Below are positions 45,486 through 55,258 of a DNA stretch of 64,000 nt, piece by piece. Made by a program: the position numbers and the translations under genes. Source of the DNA: Bin5 sp965116395 (GTDB lineage Bacteria > Chloroflexota > Anaerolineae > Caldilineales > Caldilineaceae); the NCBI GenBank assembly GCA_965116395.1, contig OZ220684.1, positions 1,612,001 to 1,676,000 of the forward strand. Reading direction: 5' to 3'. Numbering within the stretch: the first letter of the stretch is position 1; every line of letters starts with the position of its first letter. The notes below the pieces were generated by a model, which did not search any database, was not told the DNA's origin, and saw only the letters and a list, made by a program, of their open reading frames with translations.

Positions 45486-45968
45486 ATGACACAAACTGAA
45501 AAAGTACAGAAGAGCGTCTATCTGGCGAACCCATACGGCTTTTCGGCGCAGCAGCAGGCGCTGTTGCTGCCGCCGCTCATCGAGGCTGTGGCAGCGCTGG
45601 GGCTGGATGTGTGGGAACCGTTCACGAGCTCCGGTGAGAAGGTAGATAGAAGTGTGCCGGGCTGGGCCCATCGTATCGGTCAACTCTGCTACCGGGATGT
45701 AAGAGAGAAGGACGCCATTTTCGCGGTGGTCAACGGTGTGCCGCCGGATGAGGGCGTGATGGTTGAGTTGGGGATGGCGATCGCGCTGGGCAAGCCGACG
45801 TTTTTGTTTCGGGACGATTTCCGGAGCGTTGCCGATACTGATGAGTATCCGTTGAATCTGATGCTGTTTACGGGGATGCCGCAGGAGGAGTGGGAGCAGC
45901 ATTATTACAGGTCGGTGGAGGAGATAGGGGCGGCGGATAAGGCGCTGGCGCGGTGGGCCGCGAGTTAA
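45486..45968 (+). CDS. Nucleoside 2-deoxyribosyltransferase family protein
   Basis: 160 aa from the ATG giving MTQTEKVQKS. The open frame runs back into repeat E but that part is repeat translated, not protein. Signatures: VYLANPYGFSAQQ near the start, and MVELGMAIALGKPTFLFRDD, holding the catalytic Glu in VELG. These enzymes exchange or hydrolyse the base of 2'-deoxynucleosides in purine/pyrimidine salvage. Size fits. Substrate preference is not visible. No clear ribosome-binding site upstream (GGGACAACC). Confidence 0.82.
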   Translation: MTQTEKVQKSVYLANPYGFSAQQQALLLPPLIEAVAALGLDVWEPFTSSGEKVDRSVPGWAHRIGQLCYRDVREKDAIFAVVNGVPPDEGVMVELGMAIALGKPTFLFRDDFRSVADTDEYPLNLMLFTGMPQEEWEQHYYRSVEEIGAADKALARWAAS

Positions 45969-46132
45969 CTCCCCTCCACACCGAAATCCCGCACCTTGCC
46001 TGAATTCTCCAGAGATGTCTCTGGCTGTTGGCGCATCTCGAAATGGTCGCCAGTTCCGTTAGTGTCCGAACCACCACGCATCCCCTGATTGTCTTCAATC
46101 ACAACTTAGAAAGCATTTGTTCGACAACCAAG

Positions 46133-46164
46133 GATGCAATTGCCCTGTTCAGGGCAATTGCATC
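46133..46164. terminator. Perfect 15-bp palindrome between convergent genes
   Basis: GATGCAATTGCCCTG (46133-46147), a TT centre, CAGGGCAATTGCATC (46150-46164). It lies between the + strand transferase and the - strand TPR gene and could stop both, but no T-tract follows on either side. Confidence 0.5.
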
Positions 46165-46240
46165 AGATGGAGTCTAACCCTTGTGACCAACATTCCCGGC
46201 CCAAATTACTAGAAATTCCTGGTATCGCACTAAATTTATT

Positions 46241-48520
46241 TCAGTTTTCCTGAATGGTCTGAATCAGCCACTCCAAATAAGTCACAAGGATACTATCACC
46301 AGCCTCTTCCGCTATCTTTAATGCGTCTTTCATATCGTCAATTGCTGCCTGAATTTGACCAGAATCCGCTTTGGAAAGACCTTGATTGATGTAGTCGAGG
46401 GCGTCTCCATACTCAGGCTGCAATTGGAATGCCTGATCAGAGTCGGAAAAAGCCTCCAGACTCCGCCCAAGATTCTCATTTGCAAAAGACCGGACGATAT
46501 AGGCGAGTGCGTAGTCGGGTTGCAGACGAATTGCTTGGTCATAGTCGGCTATAGCCAACTGATATTGCTCAAGAATCACGTTGGCAATGCCTCGTAGCAA
46601 GTAGGCATTGGCGTAGTCGGGTTGCAGACGGATAGCTTGGTCCAGATCGGAAATGGCGCCCTCGAATTGTTCCATAAGCACTTTGGCAACGCCCCGGAGA
46701 ATATAGGCGTCGGCGGCGTCGGGTTGGAGACGAATAACCTGATCCAAGTCGGTAACAGCGTCTTGGAATTGTCCAAGACTCGCTTTTTCATATCCCCGAT
46801 TATAGTAGGCATCGGCGTGATCTGGCTGTAGAAGGAGCACCTGATCATAGTCGGCAATGGCACTCTGGTAGTGGCCAAGTTCTGCTTTGGCAATTGCTCG
46901 ACTGAAGTAAGTGAGGGCGTTGGCGGGCTGAAACTGTAGTGCCTGATCGAAATCAGCAATAGCACTCTGGTATTTTCCAAGTCGCACTTTGGCAAGACCC
47001 CGACCTACGTAGGCGTCGGAACGGCCTGGTTGCATAAGAATCGCCTTGTGAAAGTCGGCAATTGATCCAAAGTCTTGGCCAAGTTTCCCTTTGGCAATGC
47101 CTCGAAAATAGTAGGCGTCAGCGCGGAGTGCCTGGCCAACGTCAGCGTCAGGCTGTATTTGAAGCACTCTATCGTAGTCAGAAACTGCGTTCTGGAATTG
47201 CCCAAGTCCTGCATTGGCAACTCCTCGGTGAAAGTAAATGAGAGCGTTGGCGGGCTGAAACTGTAGTGCCTGATCATAGTCGGCGATAGCGCTCTGGTAG
47301 TGGCCAAGTTCTGCTTTGGCAATTGCTCGATTGAAGTAAGTGAGGGCGTTGGCGGGCTGAAACTGTAGTGCCTGATCATAGTCGGTGATAGCGCTCTGGT
47401 AGTGGCCAAGTTCTGCTTTGGCAATTGCTCGATTGAAGTAAGTGAGAGCGTTGGCGGGCTGAAACTGTAGTGCCTGATCATAGTCGGCGATAGCGCTCTG
47501 GTAGTGGCCAAGTTCTGCTTTGGCAATTGCTCGATTGAAGTAAGTGAGGGCGTTGGCGGGCTGAAACTGTAGTGCCTGATCATAGTCGGCGATAGCGCTC
47601 TGGTAGTGGCCAAGTTCTGCTTTGGCAATTGCTCGATTGAAGTAAGTGAGGGCGTTGGCGGGCTGAAACTGTAGTGCCTGATCGAAATCAGCAATGGCAC
47701 TCTGGTATTTTCCAAGTCGCACTTTGGCAAGACCCCGACCTACGTAGGCGTCGGAACGGCCTGGTTGCATAAGAATCGCCTTGTGAAAGTCGGCAATTGA
47801 TCCAAAGTCTTGGCCAAGTTTCCCTTTGGCAATGCCTCGAAAATAGTAGGCGTCAGCGCGGAGTGCCTGGCCAACGTCAGCATCAGGCTGTATTTGAAGC
47901 ACTCTATCGTAGTCAGAAACTGCGTTCTGGAATTGCCCAAGTTCTGCTTTGGCAACTCCTCGGTGAAAGTAAATGAGAGCGTTGGCGGGCTGAAACTGTA
48001 GTGCCATGTTATAGTCAGTAATTGCGTCCTGAAATTGTCCAAGTTCTGCATTGGCAACTCCTCGATTGAAGTAAGTGGTGGCGAAGTCAGGCTGCAATTG
48101 GAGCACCTGATCATAGTCGGCAATAGCGTTCTGGAATTGACCAAGCTTTGTTCTTACAAGGGCTCGATTAAAGTAGGCGTTGGTGTCGGTGGGGTGTAAG
48201 CGAATTGCCTGACTATAATCGGCAATGGCTGCTTGATAGTGACCAAGTTCCGCATTGGCAGCGGCTCGATTGAAGTAAGCGTAGGCATCGGTAGGATGTA
48301 AGCGGATTGCCTGATTGTAATCGGCAATGGCTTCGTGGAGTTGTCCAAGTTCTGCTTTGGCAACGCCCTGAATTGAATAGGCGGCAGCATAATCTGCACG
48401 GCTGCAAGCAACCAACACGTTAACTATAACGACCATCGCTATAATCCAACTCCATCGCACAGAAAATCGGCGAATTGTGCTGGTATCGTACTGTGTCTTT
48501 GTCCGATCGTTTTTTTTCAT
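46241..48520 (-). CDS. TPR-repeat lipoprotein with internal DNA duplications
   Basis: 759 aa from the ATG giving MKKNDRTK, with GAGGAAA upstream; the frame is open ten codons more. A hydrophobic segment ends in the lipobox LVAC (Cys ~39). The mature protein is ~20 tetratricopeptide repeats of 34 residues (AYFNRAxAxAELGHYQxAIADYxQAIRL). At DNA level four or five 102-bp units at 47268-47680 are nearly identical, and a ~330-bp block at ~46938-47270 recurs at ~47673-48005 (offset 735). These signal recent unequal crossing-over. TPR lipoproteins of this kind are extracytoplasmic protein-interaction scaffolds; partner unknown. The gene is AT-richer than its neighbours. Confidence 0.85.
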   Translation of the reverse strand: MKKNDRTKTQYDTSTIRRFSVRWSWIIAMVVIVNVLVACSRADYAAAYSIQGVAKAELGQLHEAIADYNQAIRLHPTDAYAYFNRAAANAELGHYQAAIADYSQAIRLHPTDTNAYFNRALVRTKLGQFQNAIADYDQVLQLQPDFATTYFNRGVANAELGQFQDAITDYNMALQFQPANALIYFHRGVAKAELGQFQNAVSDYDRVLQIQPDADVGQALRADAYYFRGIAKGKLGQDFGSIADFHKAILMQPGRSDAYVGRGLAKVRLGKYQSAIADFDQALQFQPANALTYFNRAIAKAELGHYQSAIADYDQALQFQPANALTYFNRAIAKAELGHYQSAIADYDQALQFQPANALTYFNRAIAKAELGHYQSAITDYDQALQFQPANALTYFNRAIAKAELGHYQSAIADYDQALQFQPANALIYFHRGVANAGLGQFQNAVSDYDRVLQIQPDADVGQALRADAYYFRGIAKGKLGQDFGSIADFHKAILMQPGRSDAYVGRGLAKVRLGKYQSAIADFDQALQFQPANALTYFSRAIAKAELGHYQSAIADYDQVLLLQPDHADAYYNRGYEKASLGQFQDAVTDLDQVIRLQPDAADAYILRGVAKVLMEQFEGAISDLDQAIRLQPDYANAYLLRGIANVILEQYQLAIADYDQAIRLQPDYALAYIVRSFANENLGRSLEAFSDSDQAFQLQPEYGDALDYINQGLSKADSGQIQAAIDDMKDALKIAEEAGDSILVTYLEWLIQTIQEN

Positions 48521-49337
48521 TAATTTCCTCAATTGGGGGTATACGGACACGCGGTCGGGACGCTTACTAGCGTCGTCTCAGGCCATTTCAGTTCTTTCTG
48601 GTGGTGATGCAGTGTAAACGCCGTGGGGAACTGTCTACTTCTGCGTAACAGTTTTGGCGCATCCCGCAGCTTTTGTCTCGCTCAAAGGTACCTTTTTCGG
48701 GAACTCAAAGCCCGAAAGCGGTACCTTGCTTGAACTGGCCTCATTATCGGCGCGGAGTTTTGAAATGACAAATTGCGTGGGGCACATCCCAAAATGAGGG
48801 TGTGTCTTTGACCACCACTGAGCAAGAGCACAGGACTGTACGGCCTTCTGGTTTGGGTATCCCCAAACCTGGGTCGTGCCCCGAATGCTGGAGGATCGGG
48901 CGAAACGCCCGCGATTCCAGGATGCTGCCCGGAAGACCCTGTCTTCGATTGAGAGTCATATGGGTTCACACTAGTTTTCGCATTCGCCTGCGCCGAGCGG
49001 GTGCCAGAAAGGGGTCCAAGGTCCTCCCCGGTCGGACGGGAGGGTTTGCCACCGGGGCCATCGCCAAACGACATGAGCCCAACTGTGACCCCCCCGTAGC
49101 ATCGGAGACTAGGAGGCGGGCGACGTATGGTTGCGTTAGAGGGACGGTCGCAAGCGGGAAGGGTGGAGTGTGGAGGGGCCGCGATTCGGTGGTTTAGAGG
49201 GACAGTCCTTGGGTGAGGGTTGGGGGAGGGCTCTTGAAGAGCGGTTCTTGCAGGAGATCTCACACGGGCCCAATTTCCGAACCTGATCGCTTTCTGCATG
49301 ACGTTCCAAGTGTTTCTTTGCTGCCTGCCCCCAAAAT
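48521..49337. other. Long intergenic stretch with hairpins, no recognised gene
   Basis: Roughly 820 bases between the TPR gene and the riboswitch promoter. It contains a long dyad, AAGGTACC (48685-48692) with GGTACCTT (48720-48727), whose interior TTTCGGG/CCCGAAA also pairs. Near 48896-48915 is a GGGCG-AAA-CGCCC hairpin. ORFs of 131 and 220 codons on opposite strands overlap here, but both have irregular codon use and no start signals, so I do not call them genes. Confidence 0.5.
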
Positions 49338-49366
49338 TTGACATAGCCTGCGGCCTCTGCTACATT
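49338..49366 (+). promoter_or_regulatory. Promoter of the aspartate kinase-homoserine dehydrogenase operon
   Basis: TTGACA (49338-49343), 17-nt spacer, TACATT (49361-49366). Transcription from ~49373 would begin just before the riboswitch. Confidence 0.75.
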
Positions 49367-49390
49367 GCTCCGAACATTTGAATAGCTGAG

Positions 49391-49562
49391 CTCTTATCCA
49401 GAGAGGCGGAGGGACCGGCCCTGTGAAGCCTCGGCAACCCGGTAGCGGAAGACGAAGGGTCTTCTGTGACGTAGGTGCCAATTCCGGCAGGTAGATTCTG
49501 GAAGATGAGAGGCAGTAGAGTAGTCGGCTACCTCTCGTCTGCGCGACGTGGGGTATTTTTTT
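49391..49562 (+). promoter_or_regulatory. SAM-I (S-box) riboswitch with downstream terminator
   Basis: P1 5' strand CTCTTATC (49391-49398) pairs with GATGAGAG (49504-49511). Between them lie AGAGAGG...GGAGGGACCGGCCC, GAAGCCTCGGCAACC, and GGTGCCAATTCC, the conserved S-box core. GATGAGAGG can instead pair with CCTCTCGTC (49531-49539), and a run of seven T follows at 49556-49562, forming the expression platform. SAM binding should favour the terminator, so high SAM shuts off the aspartate kinase pathway. The aptamer proper is 49391-49511. Confidence 0.93.
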
Positions 49563-49599
49563 ACTTTATTGTAATTCTTATAGGGCGAGTTGAACGCGT

Positions 49600-51060
49600 A
49601 TGATCGTAATGAAATTCGGCGGGACTTCGGTTGGCACGACTGATTCGATCGACAGCGCGGCCAAGATTGTGGGTGCCGCGGTCGAAAAGCAGGCTAAATG
49701 CGAGGGGGCGCTGGAGCGCCCTGATCACGGCCCGGAGAGTCCGGGCGTGCTGGTCGTCGTCAGCGCGATGGGCGGGGTGACGAACACGCTGATCGACGCC
49801 GCGCAGGCAGCCGCGGCCGGCGACGAGACGCCCTACCGCGACGCGCGCAGCCAACTGCTGGTGCGGCACCAGGTGGTGGCTGGGCAGCTGATCGAGGACG
49901 GGGTCGAGCGCGCCGGGCTGGGCAGGCTGTTCGACAATCGCCTGCGCGAGTTCGAGCGCCTGTGCCGTAGCATCACGGTGCTCGGGGAGCTCACGCAGCG
50001 GGGTCTGGATGTGGTGAGCGGGGTGGGCGAGCGGTTGAGCGCGCCGCTGCTGGCGGCTGTGCTGCGGGCGAACGGCGTCAAGGCGCAATTTGTGGACGCG
50101 GGTGAACTTATTATTACCGATGACGAGTTCGGCAGCGCCAATCCGCTGATGGAGGCCACGCCGAGCCGGTGCAAGGACAGGCTGCTGCCGATGTTGCAGA
50201 GCGGGGTGGTGCCGGTTGTGACCGGTTTTGTCGGCGCGACTGAAAACGGCGTGCCCACAACGCTGGGGCGGGGCGGCTCCGACTATTCGGCGGCGATTCT
50301 GGGCGCGGCGCTTGAAGCTGACGAGATCCAGATCTGGACGGATGTGGACGGGGTCATGACCGCCGACCCGCGCATCGTTGACAACGCCCGCTCGATGGAT
50401 GAGCTTTCCTACGAGGAGGTGGCTGAATTGGCTTATTACGGCGCCAAGGTGCTGCACCCGAAAACGGTCACGCCGGCGGTCGAGAGCAAGATACCGCTGC
50501 GCGTACTCAACACATTCAATCCTGAGCACCCGGGGACCAGCATCGTCGAGAAGACGAGGCAGCTGCGGCAGGGCGTCAAGGCGATCACCGCGGTGCGGGA
50601 ATTGCGACTGATTACGGTGGCGGGGCGGGGGATGATTGGCGTGCCCGGCATTGCCGCGCGTACGTTCGCGGCGGTGGCGCGGGAGCGCGCCAATGTGCTG
50701 ATGATCAGCCAGGGCAGCAGCGAGCAGAGCATCTGCTTTGTGGTGCCTGAACCGGAGGGCGATGCGGTGATGGCGGCGCTTGAGGCCGAGTTCGCACGCG
50801 AGCTGGCCCAGCACATGATCGAAGAGATTTCCAACCAGCCGGATATCGTGATCGTGGCGGTGATTGGCGCGGGCATGAAGGGCACGCCCGGCATTGCTGC
50901 GCGGGTATTTAATGCGTTGGGCGCACGGGATATCAATGTGATTGCCATTGCCCAGGGTTCGAGCGAGGCCAATATCAGCCTCGTCGTCCTGCAGGCCGAG
51001 GCTGATGAGGCGATTCGGGCAATTCACGACACATTCGAACTTGGAAACGGAGTTGCTTGA
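49600..51060 (+). CDS. lysC: Aspartate kinase
   Basis: 486 aa. Start MIVMKFGGTSVG; a second ATG is three codons in. Kinase-domain marks: KFGGTSVGTTDSI, VVVSAMGGVTNTLI, TTLGRGGSDYSAAILGAAL, IWTDVDGVMTADPRIV, and YEEVAELAYYGAKVLHPKT. Two C-terminal ACT domains follow (ITVAGRGMIGVPGIAARTFAAV; VAVIGAGMKGTPGIAARVFNAL), the site of feedback control. It makes aspartyl phosphate, the first step to threonine, methionine and lysine. Preceded by a SAM-I riboswitch; its stop overlaps the start of the homoserine dehydrogenase gene. Confidence 0.95.
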   Translation: MIVMKFGGTSVGTTDSIDSAAKIVGAAVEKQAKCEGALERPDHGPESPGVLVVVSAMGGVTNTLIDAAQAAAAGDETPYRDARSQLLVRHQVVAGQLIEDGVERAGLGRLFDNRLREFERLCRSITVLGELTQRGLDVVSGVGERLSAPLLAAVLRANGVKAQFVDAGELIITDDEFGSANPLMEATPSRCKDRLLPMLQSGVVPVVTGFVGATENGVPTTLGRGGSDYSAAILGAALEADEIQIWTDVDGVMTADPRIVDNARSMDELSYEEVAELAYYGAKVLHPKTVTPAVESKIPLRVLNTFNPEHPGTSIVEKTRQLRQGVKAITAVRELRLITVAGRGMIGVPGIAARTFAAVARERANVLMISQGSSEQSICFVVPEPEGDAVMAALEAEFARELAQHMIEEISNQPDIVIVAVIGAGMKGTPGIAARVFNALGARDINVIAIAQGSSEANISLVVLQAEADEAIRAIHDTFELGNGVA

Positions 51061-52169
51061 TGGACAATGTTGCCGGCATTTCTGGGGAGCGGGTGAAGCC
51101 GCTCATCCTTTTCGGGCTGGGCGGCGTTGGCCGCGCCTTGATGCAACAGATTGGGGAACAGCGATCTCTTCATCGCGAGAAGTACGATCTGCGGATCCGC
51201 TATCTGGCTTTGTGCGACAGCAGCGGGGCGATCTTAGAGCCGCAAGACGGCTTTACGGACGAGCTTCTGGCCGAGATCTTGCAGCACAAGGAGGAGGGCG
51301 GCGCGCTTGCGTCGCATGCGCTGGGCAAGCCCTACGACAGCCCGGACGCAGTGGTTGACGCGGTTGGCGAGCCGGGGACGGTTGTGGTGGACTGCACCGC
51401 GTCGGATGAAACGGTAGACGCACTTTTGGGGGCATTGGAACTGGGTTATCAGGTGGTGCTGGCGAACAAGAAGCCGTTGACTGTCGTCCAAGATGTGTAT
51501 GACGGGATCAGCGGTACTTTGGGCAGTGCCCGCTGGGAAACGACGGTGGGCGCGGGTTTGCCGGTTATCGCTACACTCAACCGGTTGGTGGCCAGCGGTG
51601 ACGAGATCGAGCGCATCGCCGGCTCTTTCAGCGGCACGTTGGGCTATCTGATGACAGGACTGGAAGAGGGCCGCTCGTACAGCGAGACAGTGGCCGAGGC
51701 TTACCGGCTGGGCTATACCGAGCCGGACCCGCGCGATGATCTGGGGGGTGTGGACGTGGCGCGCAAGGCGCTGATTCTGGCGCGGGGGATCGGTTGGCGC
51801 ATGGATATGGAACAGGTTGAGATCACCGGTCTCTATCCGGAGCGGATGGCCGGCCTGAGCGTGGAGGATTTTCTGACGGAGTTGCCGTCGTTGGACGAGC
51901 AGTACCGTGCGCAGGTGGAGGGCGCGGCTGCCGAGGGCAAAGTTCTGCGCTATGCGGCTACGCTTTCAGAGGGCGCGTGCAGTGTTGGCCCGACAGCGGT
52001 GGCCAAAGAGAGCCCGTTGGGGCGTCTGACGGGCACCGACAATCTGGTCGAACTTTACAGCCGCTGGTATAGCCCCAACCCGCTGGTTATTCAGGGTCGC
52101 GGCGCGGGGGTGGAGGCAACTGCGGCCGGCGTATTGAGCGATATTGTTGAATTGCATTTCTGTCGTTGA
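51060..52169 (+). CDS. hom: Homoserine dehydrogenase without ACT domain
   Basis: 369 aa from the ATG in TGATG, which overlaps the aspartate kinase stop. N-terminal Rossmann segment (PLILFGLGGVGRALMQQIG) and VVVDCTASDETVDALLGALELGYQVVLANKKPL identify the family (shown in part: DCTASDE, NKKPLT). The catalytic region has ETTVGAGLPVIATL and GSFSGTLGYLM, with EPDPRDDLGGVDVARKALILAR. The protein ends soon after, so the C-terminal ACT of many bacterial Hom enzymes is missing; feedback may act through the kinase and riboswitch. It reduces aspartate semialdehyde to homoserine. Translational coupling with the kinase is clear. Confidence 0.95.
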   Translation: MDNVAGISGERVKPLILFGLGGVGRALMQQIGEQRSLHREKYDLRIRYLALCDSSGAILEPQDGFTDELLAEILQHKEEGGALASHALGKPYDSPDAVVDAVGEPGTVVVDCTASDETVDALLGALELGYQVVLANKKPLTVVQDVYDGISGTLGSARWETTVGAGLPVIATLNRLVASGDEIERIAGSFSGTLGYLMTGLEEGRSYSETVAEAYRLGYTEPDPRDDLGGVDVARKALILARGIGWRMDMEQVEITGLYPERMAGLSVEDFLTELPSLDEQYRAQVEGAAAEGKVLRYAATLSEGACSVGPTAVAKESPLGRLTGTDNLVELYSRWYSPNPLVIQGRGAGVEATAAGVLSDIVELHFCR

Positions 52170-52357
52170 GCTTCAGTTTTTGGTTTTCAGTTTCTAGTTT
52201 TTAGTAAACTGCGGAGCCAAAGCCAGGGTGCGAACTCAAACCTTCGTCACTGACACCATTCGGGCTTGTGGTGACGCAACTGGTGGACAGGCGCCACCAT
52301 GCTGGCCAGCCGACACGCTGAAATGAAGACACACGGTCGGTGAGGCATGGTTTTGTA
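52170..52357. other. Intergenic leader of repeat F with companion-like module
   Basis: Begins with a T-rich TTTTTGGTTTTCAGTTTC tract, then a diverged module whose end (GCCGACACGCTGAAATGAAG then ACACGGTCGGTGAGGCATGG) matches the approach to core E. No gene. Confidence 0.5.
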
Positions 52358-52413
52358 GGGGGGCGTTGCGGGGGCGCAGCCCCTGCACAAGGGAGGCCGC
52401 TTGCGGCCGACCG
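52358..52413 (+). repeat. Dispersed two-hairpin repeat core, copy F
   Basis: Hairpin 1 as in other copies. Hairpin 2 is GGCCGC-TT-GCGGCC (52395-52408), different in both arms from GGGCC-GAA-GGCCC but still fully paired. Followed by an AGTGGTTGGTGATCGGTGGT tract. Confidence 0.85.
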
Positions 52414-52544
52414 CACAACTGCAGTGGTTGGTGATCGGTGGTCAGTGACTGCGGCGGATGTGAAGAGGGACGAGTTTACAGGGTCATTTACAGGGGCGGA
52501 GTCGTTACGAATCAGGTAGGTCACAGTTGGGATAGAGGATTTCG

Positions 52545-53675
<1,131 letters not shown>

Positions 53676-53706
53676 CTGGGGCAGTCTTGCGCAACAACCT
53701 GAAAAT

Positions 53707-53736
53707 TTTACAGATCGGCCTGCCATAAGGTAGAAT
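53707..53736 (+). promoter_or_regulatory. Promoter candidate for the HAD-like gene
   Basis: TTTACA (53707-53712), 18-nt spacer, TAGAAT (53731-53736), ~110 bases before the ATG at 53847. Confidence 0.45.
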
Positions 53737-53846
53737 CGTGTAAGGTATAACGGCAGTTAAGCGTAGTCAGCTCTTGAATCCTGGTAGCGTCGCACTTTAG
53801 AGTAGAGCGGGTTTACTCGAAAGCAGGGACAGGACCGGGAATTGAA

Positions 53847-55112
53847 ATGGAAGGTGCAGAATTGGCCAACACGCAGACAAGAGAAGCCTATCCGATTGCC
53901 GTTGACAACTTCGGGGTGGCGTCCCTGGATGAGCTTGTCGGCGATCTTATCGTCTATCGCAACCTGGAACCGATTACACGCAAAGTCCCCGGGCTGAAAT
54001 CTGCTCGCCACCAGCTCGGGTTGTCAACACCTTCCGTGCCCCGCAAGCAAGAGAAATCGTATGCCCAGGTCGCTTTATGGATCCTGGAGCAGGCCCAACA
54101 GCAGCGTAACGCCGCGGTTGAAGAACTGCTCTTCATCGGCGATACGCTCTCCGGTGATGGAAATACTTTTCAGGTGATGCGTTCATTGCGCTCCACGGAG
54201 GAACGACCGCTCGACAACGGGGCGTTGACCGGGCTTGGGGAGAGGGAAGTGTTGCCCAGCGCCTGCTTTATTGGCAACGAAAAGGCCGGCGAAGCGGAGC
54301 ATTTTGTCGCCAATGACGACACCGGAATGTTTGAGGCCAACCGCTGGAGCCACCTGGTGGATTGGATCAGTTGGGCGCAGCGGAACGGTTTGCGGTTAGA
54401 CGAAAGTACGGCGGTGGTTCTCGATCTGGATAAGACGGCGATCGGCGCCCGCGGGCGCAATAACCGCGCCATTGATGTGGCGCGTCTGAAGGGTCTGTAC
54501 CGGACCGTGGGCAGCCTGCTGGGCGACAAGTTCAACGCCGCGCTGTTCACGCAACATTATGAACAACTGAACCGCGCCCACTACCATCACCTGACCGGGG
54601 ACAACCAGGACTATCTGGCCTATATTTGCCTTGTTCTGAATAACGACGGCCTGGACTGCGCCGATTTGCTTGAACGCATTGAAGAGGGCGCGGTCCAGAC
54701 ATTTGAGCAGTTTGTGCGCTACGCCGAGGTCTGTATTGCCGGCGGCGGGCGGGTGGGCGAGGCGATGCGACAGGCCCACGAAGCGGTCAACACTGCTGTT
54801 TCGCAGGGAGATCCTACCCCGTTCAAACAGTTCCGGCGCGAGGAGTTTCTGGCGACGTTGGAGCATATGAACAATTTGGCAGATGATGTGCCGGCAGCGG
54901 AACGCCTCGCCCAGGAGATCTGCATCACGCAGGAGGTGCGCGAGGCCGTTCTTTGGCTGAAGGAGCGCGGCTGTCTGATAATCAGCTTCAGCGACAAGCC
55001 GGACGAATCTTCGATTCCTCACCGTACCCGGCACCGGGGCAAACCGCCGATTCATACGGCAAAAACCCACGCCACCGGCGTCAGCATCGCAGACCAGTTG
55101 CGTAATCTGTAA
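53847..55112 (+). CDS. HAD-like hypothetical protein
   Basis: 421 aa. The middle holds a HAD motif I, VVLDLDKTAIG with Asp193 and Asp195 as the nucleophile pair. Near the C-terminus CLIISFSDKPDES could be motif II (Ser/Thr then Asp-Lys). A second acidic-Thr motif, FIGDTLSGDGNTF, occurs at ~96-108. The cap between them is helical with YHHLTGDNQDYLAYI. No named phosphatase family fits, and the long N-terminal part (~90 aa, ASLDELVGDLIVYRNLEP) is not recognised. It may hydrolyse a phosphate, but the substrate is unknown. It lies between asd and ftsH; the latter has its own promoter-like sequence. Confidence 0.68.
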   Translation: MEGAELANTQTREAYPIAVDNFGVASLDELVGDLIVYRNLEPITRKVPGLKSARHQLGLSTPSVPRKQEKSYAQVALWILEQAQQQRNAAVEELLFIGDTLSGDGNTFQVMRSLRSTEERPLDNGALTGLGEREVLPSACFIGNEKAGEAEHFVANDDTGMFEANRWSHLVDWISWAQRNGLRLDESTAVVLDLDKTAIGARGRNNRAIDVARLKGLYRTVGSLLGDKFNAALFTQHYEQLNRAHYHHLTGDNQDYLAYICLVLNNDGLDCADLLERIEEGAVQTFEQFVRYAEVCIAGGGRVGEAMRQAHEAVNTAVSQGDPTPFKQFRREEFLATLEHMNNLADDVPAAERLAQEICITQEVREAVLWLKERGCLIISFSDKPDESSIPHRTRHRGKPPIHTAKTHATGVSIADQLRNL

Positions 55113-55162
55113 CGCAGGGTGATGTGTTGCCGGTAACTTCCGCGCACTGGTTTCAGGCTTAC

Positions 55163-55235
55163 TGACTCAGGCCTCCTCTTCTGTTATACTAGGCTCGTAA
55201 ACTTGTACCCGTGTAGCCCGGTATCTGTGCCGGGC
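55163..55235 (+). promoter_or_regulatory. ftsH promoter and leader hairpin
   Basis: TGACTC (55163-55168), 16-nt spacer, TATACT (55185-55190). The leader contains GCCCGG (55216-55221) pairing with CCGGGC (55230-55235) before the ATG at 55259. Confidence 0.45.
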
Positions 55236-55258
55236 GTCTGACTCGGGGGTATTTCAGT

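Noticed and set aside
47268..47680. Regular direct repeats that could be taken for a CRISPR-like array
   Set aside because: The units are 102 bp, contiguous and in frame with TPR codons; no spacers.
48682..49344. 220-codon minus and 131-codon plus ORFs in the gap before the riboswitch
   Set aside because: They overlap each other, have odd composition and no start signals; the region looks non-coding.
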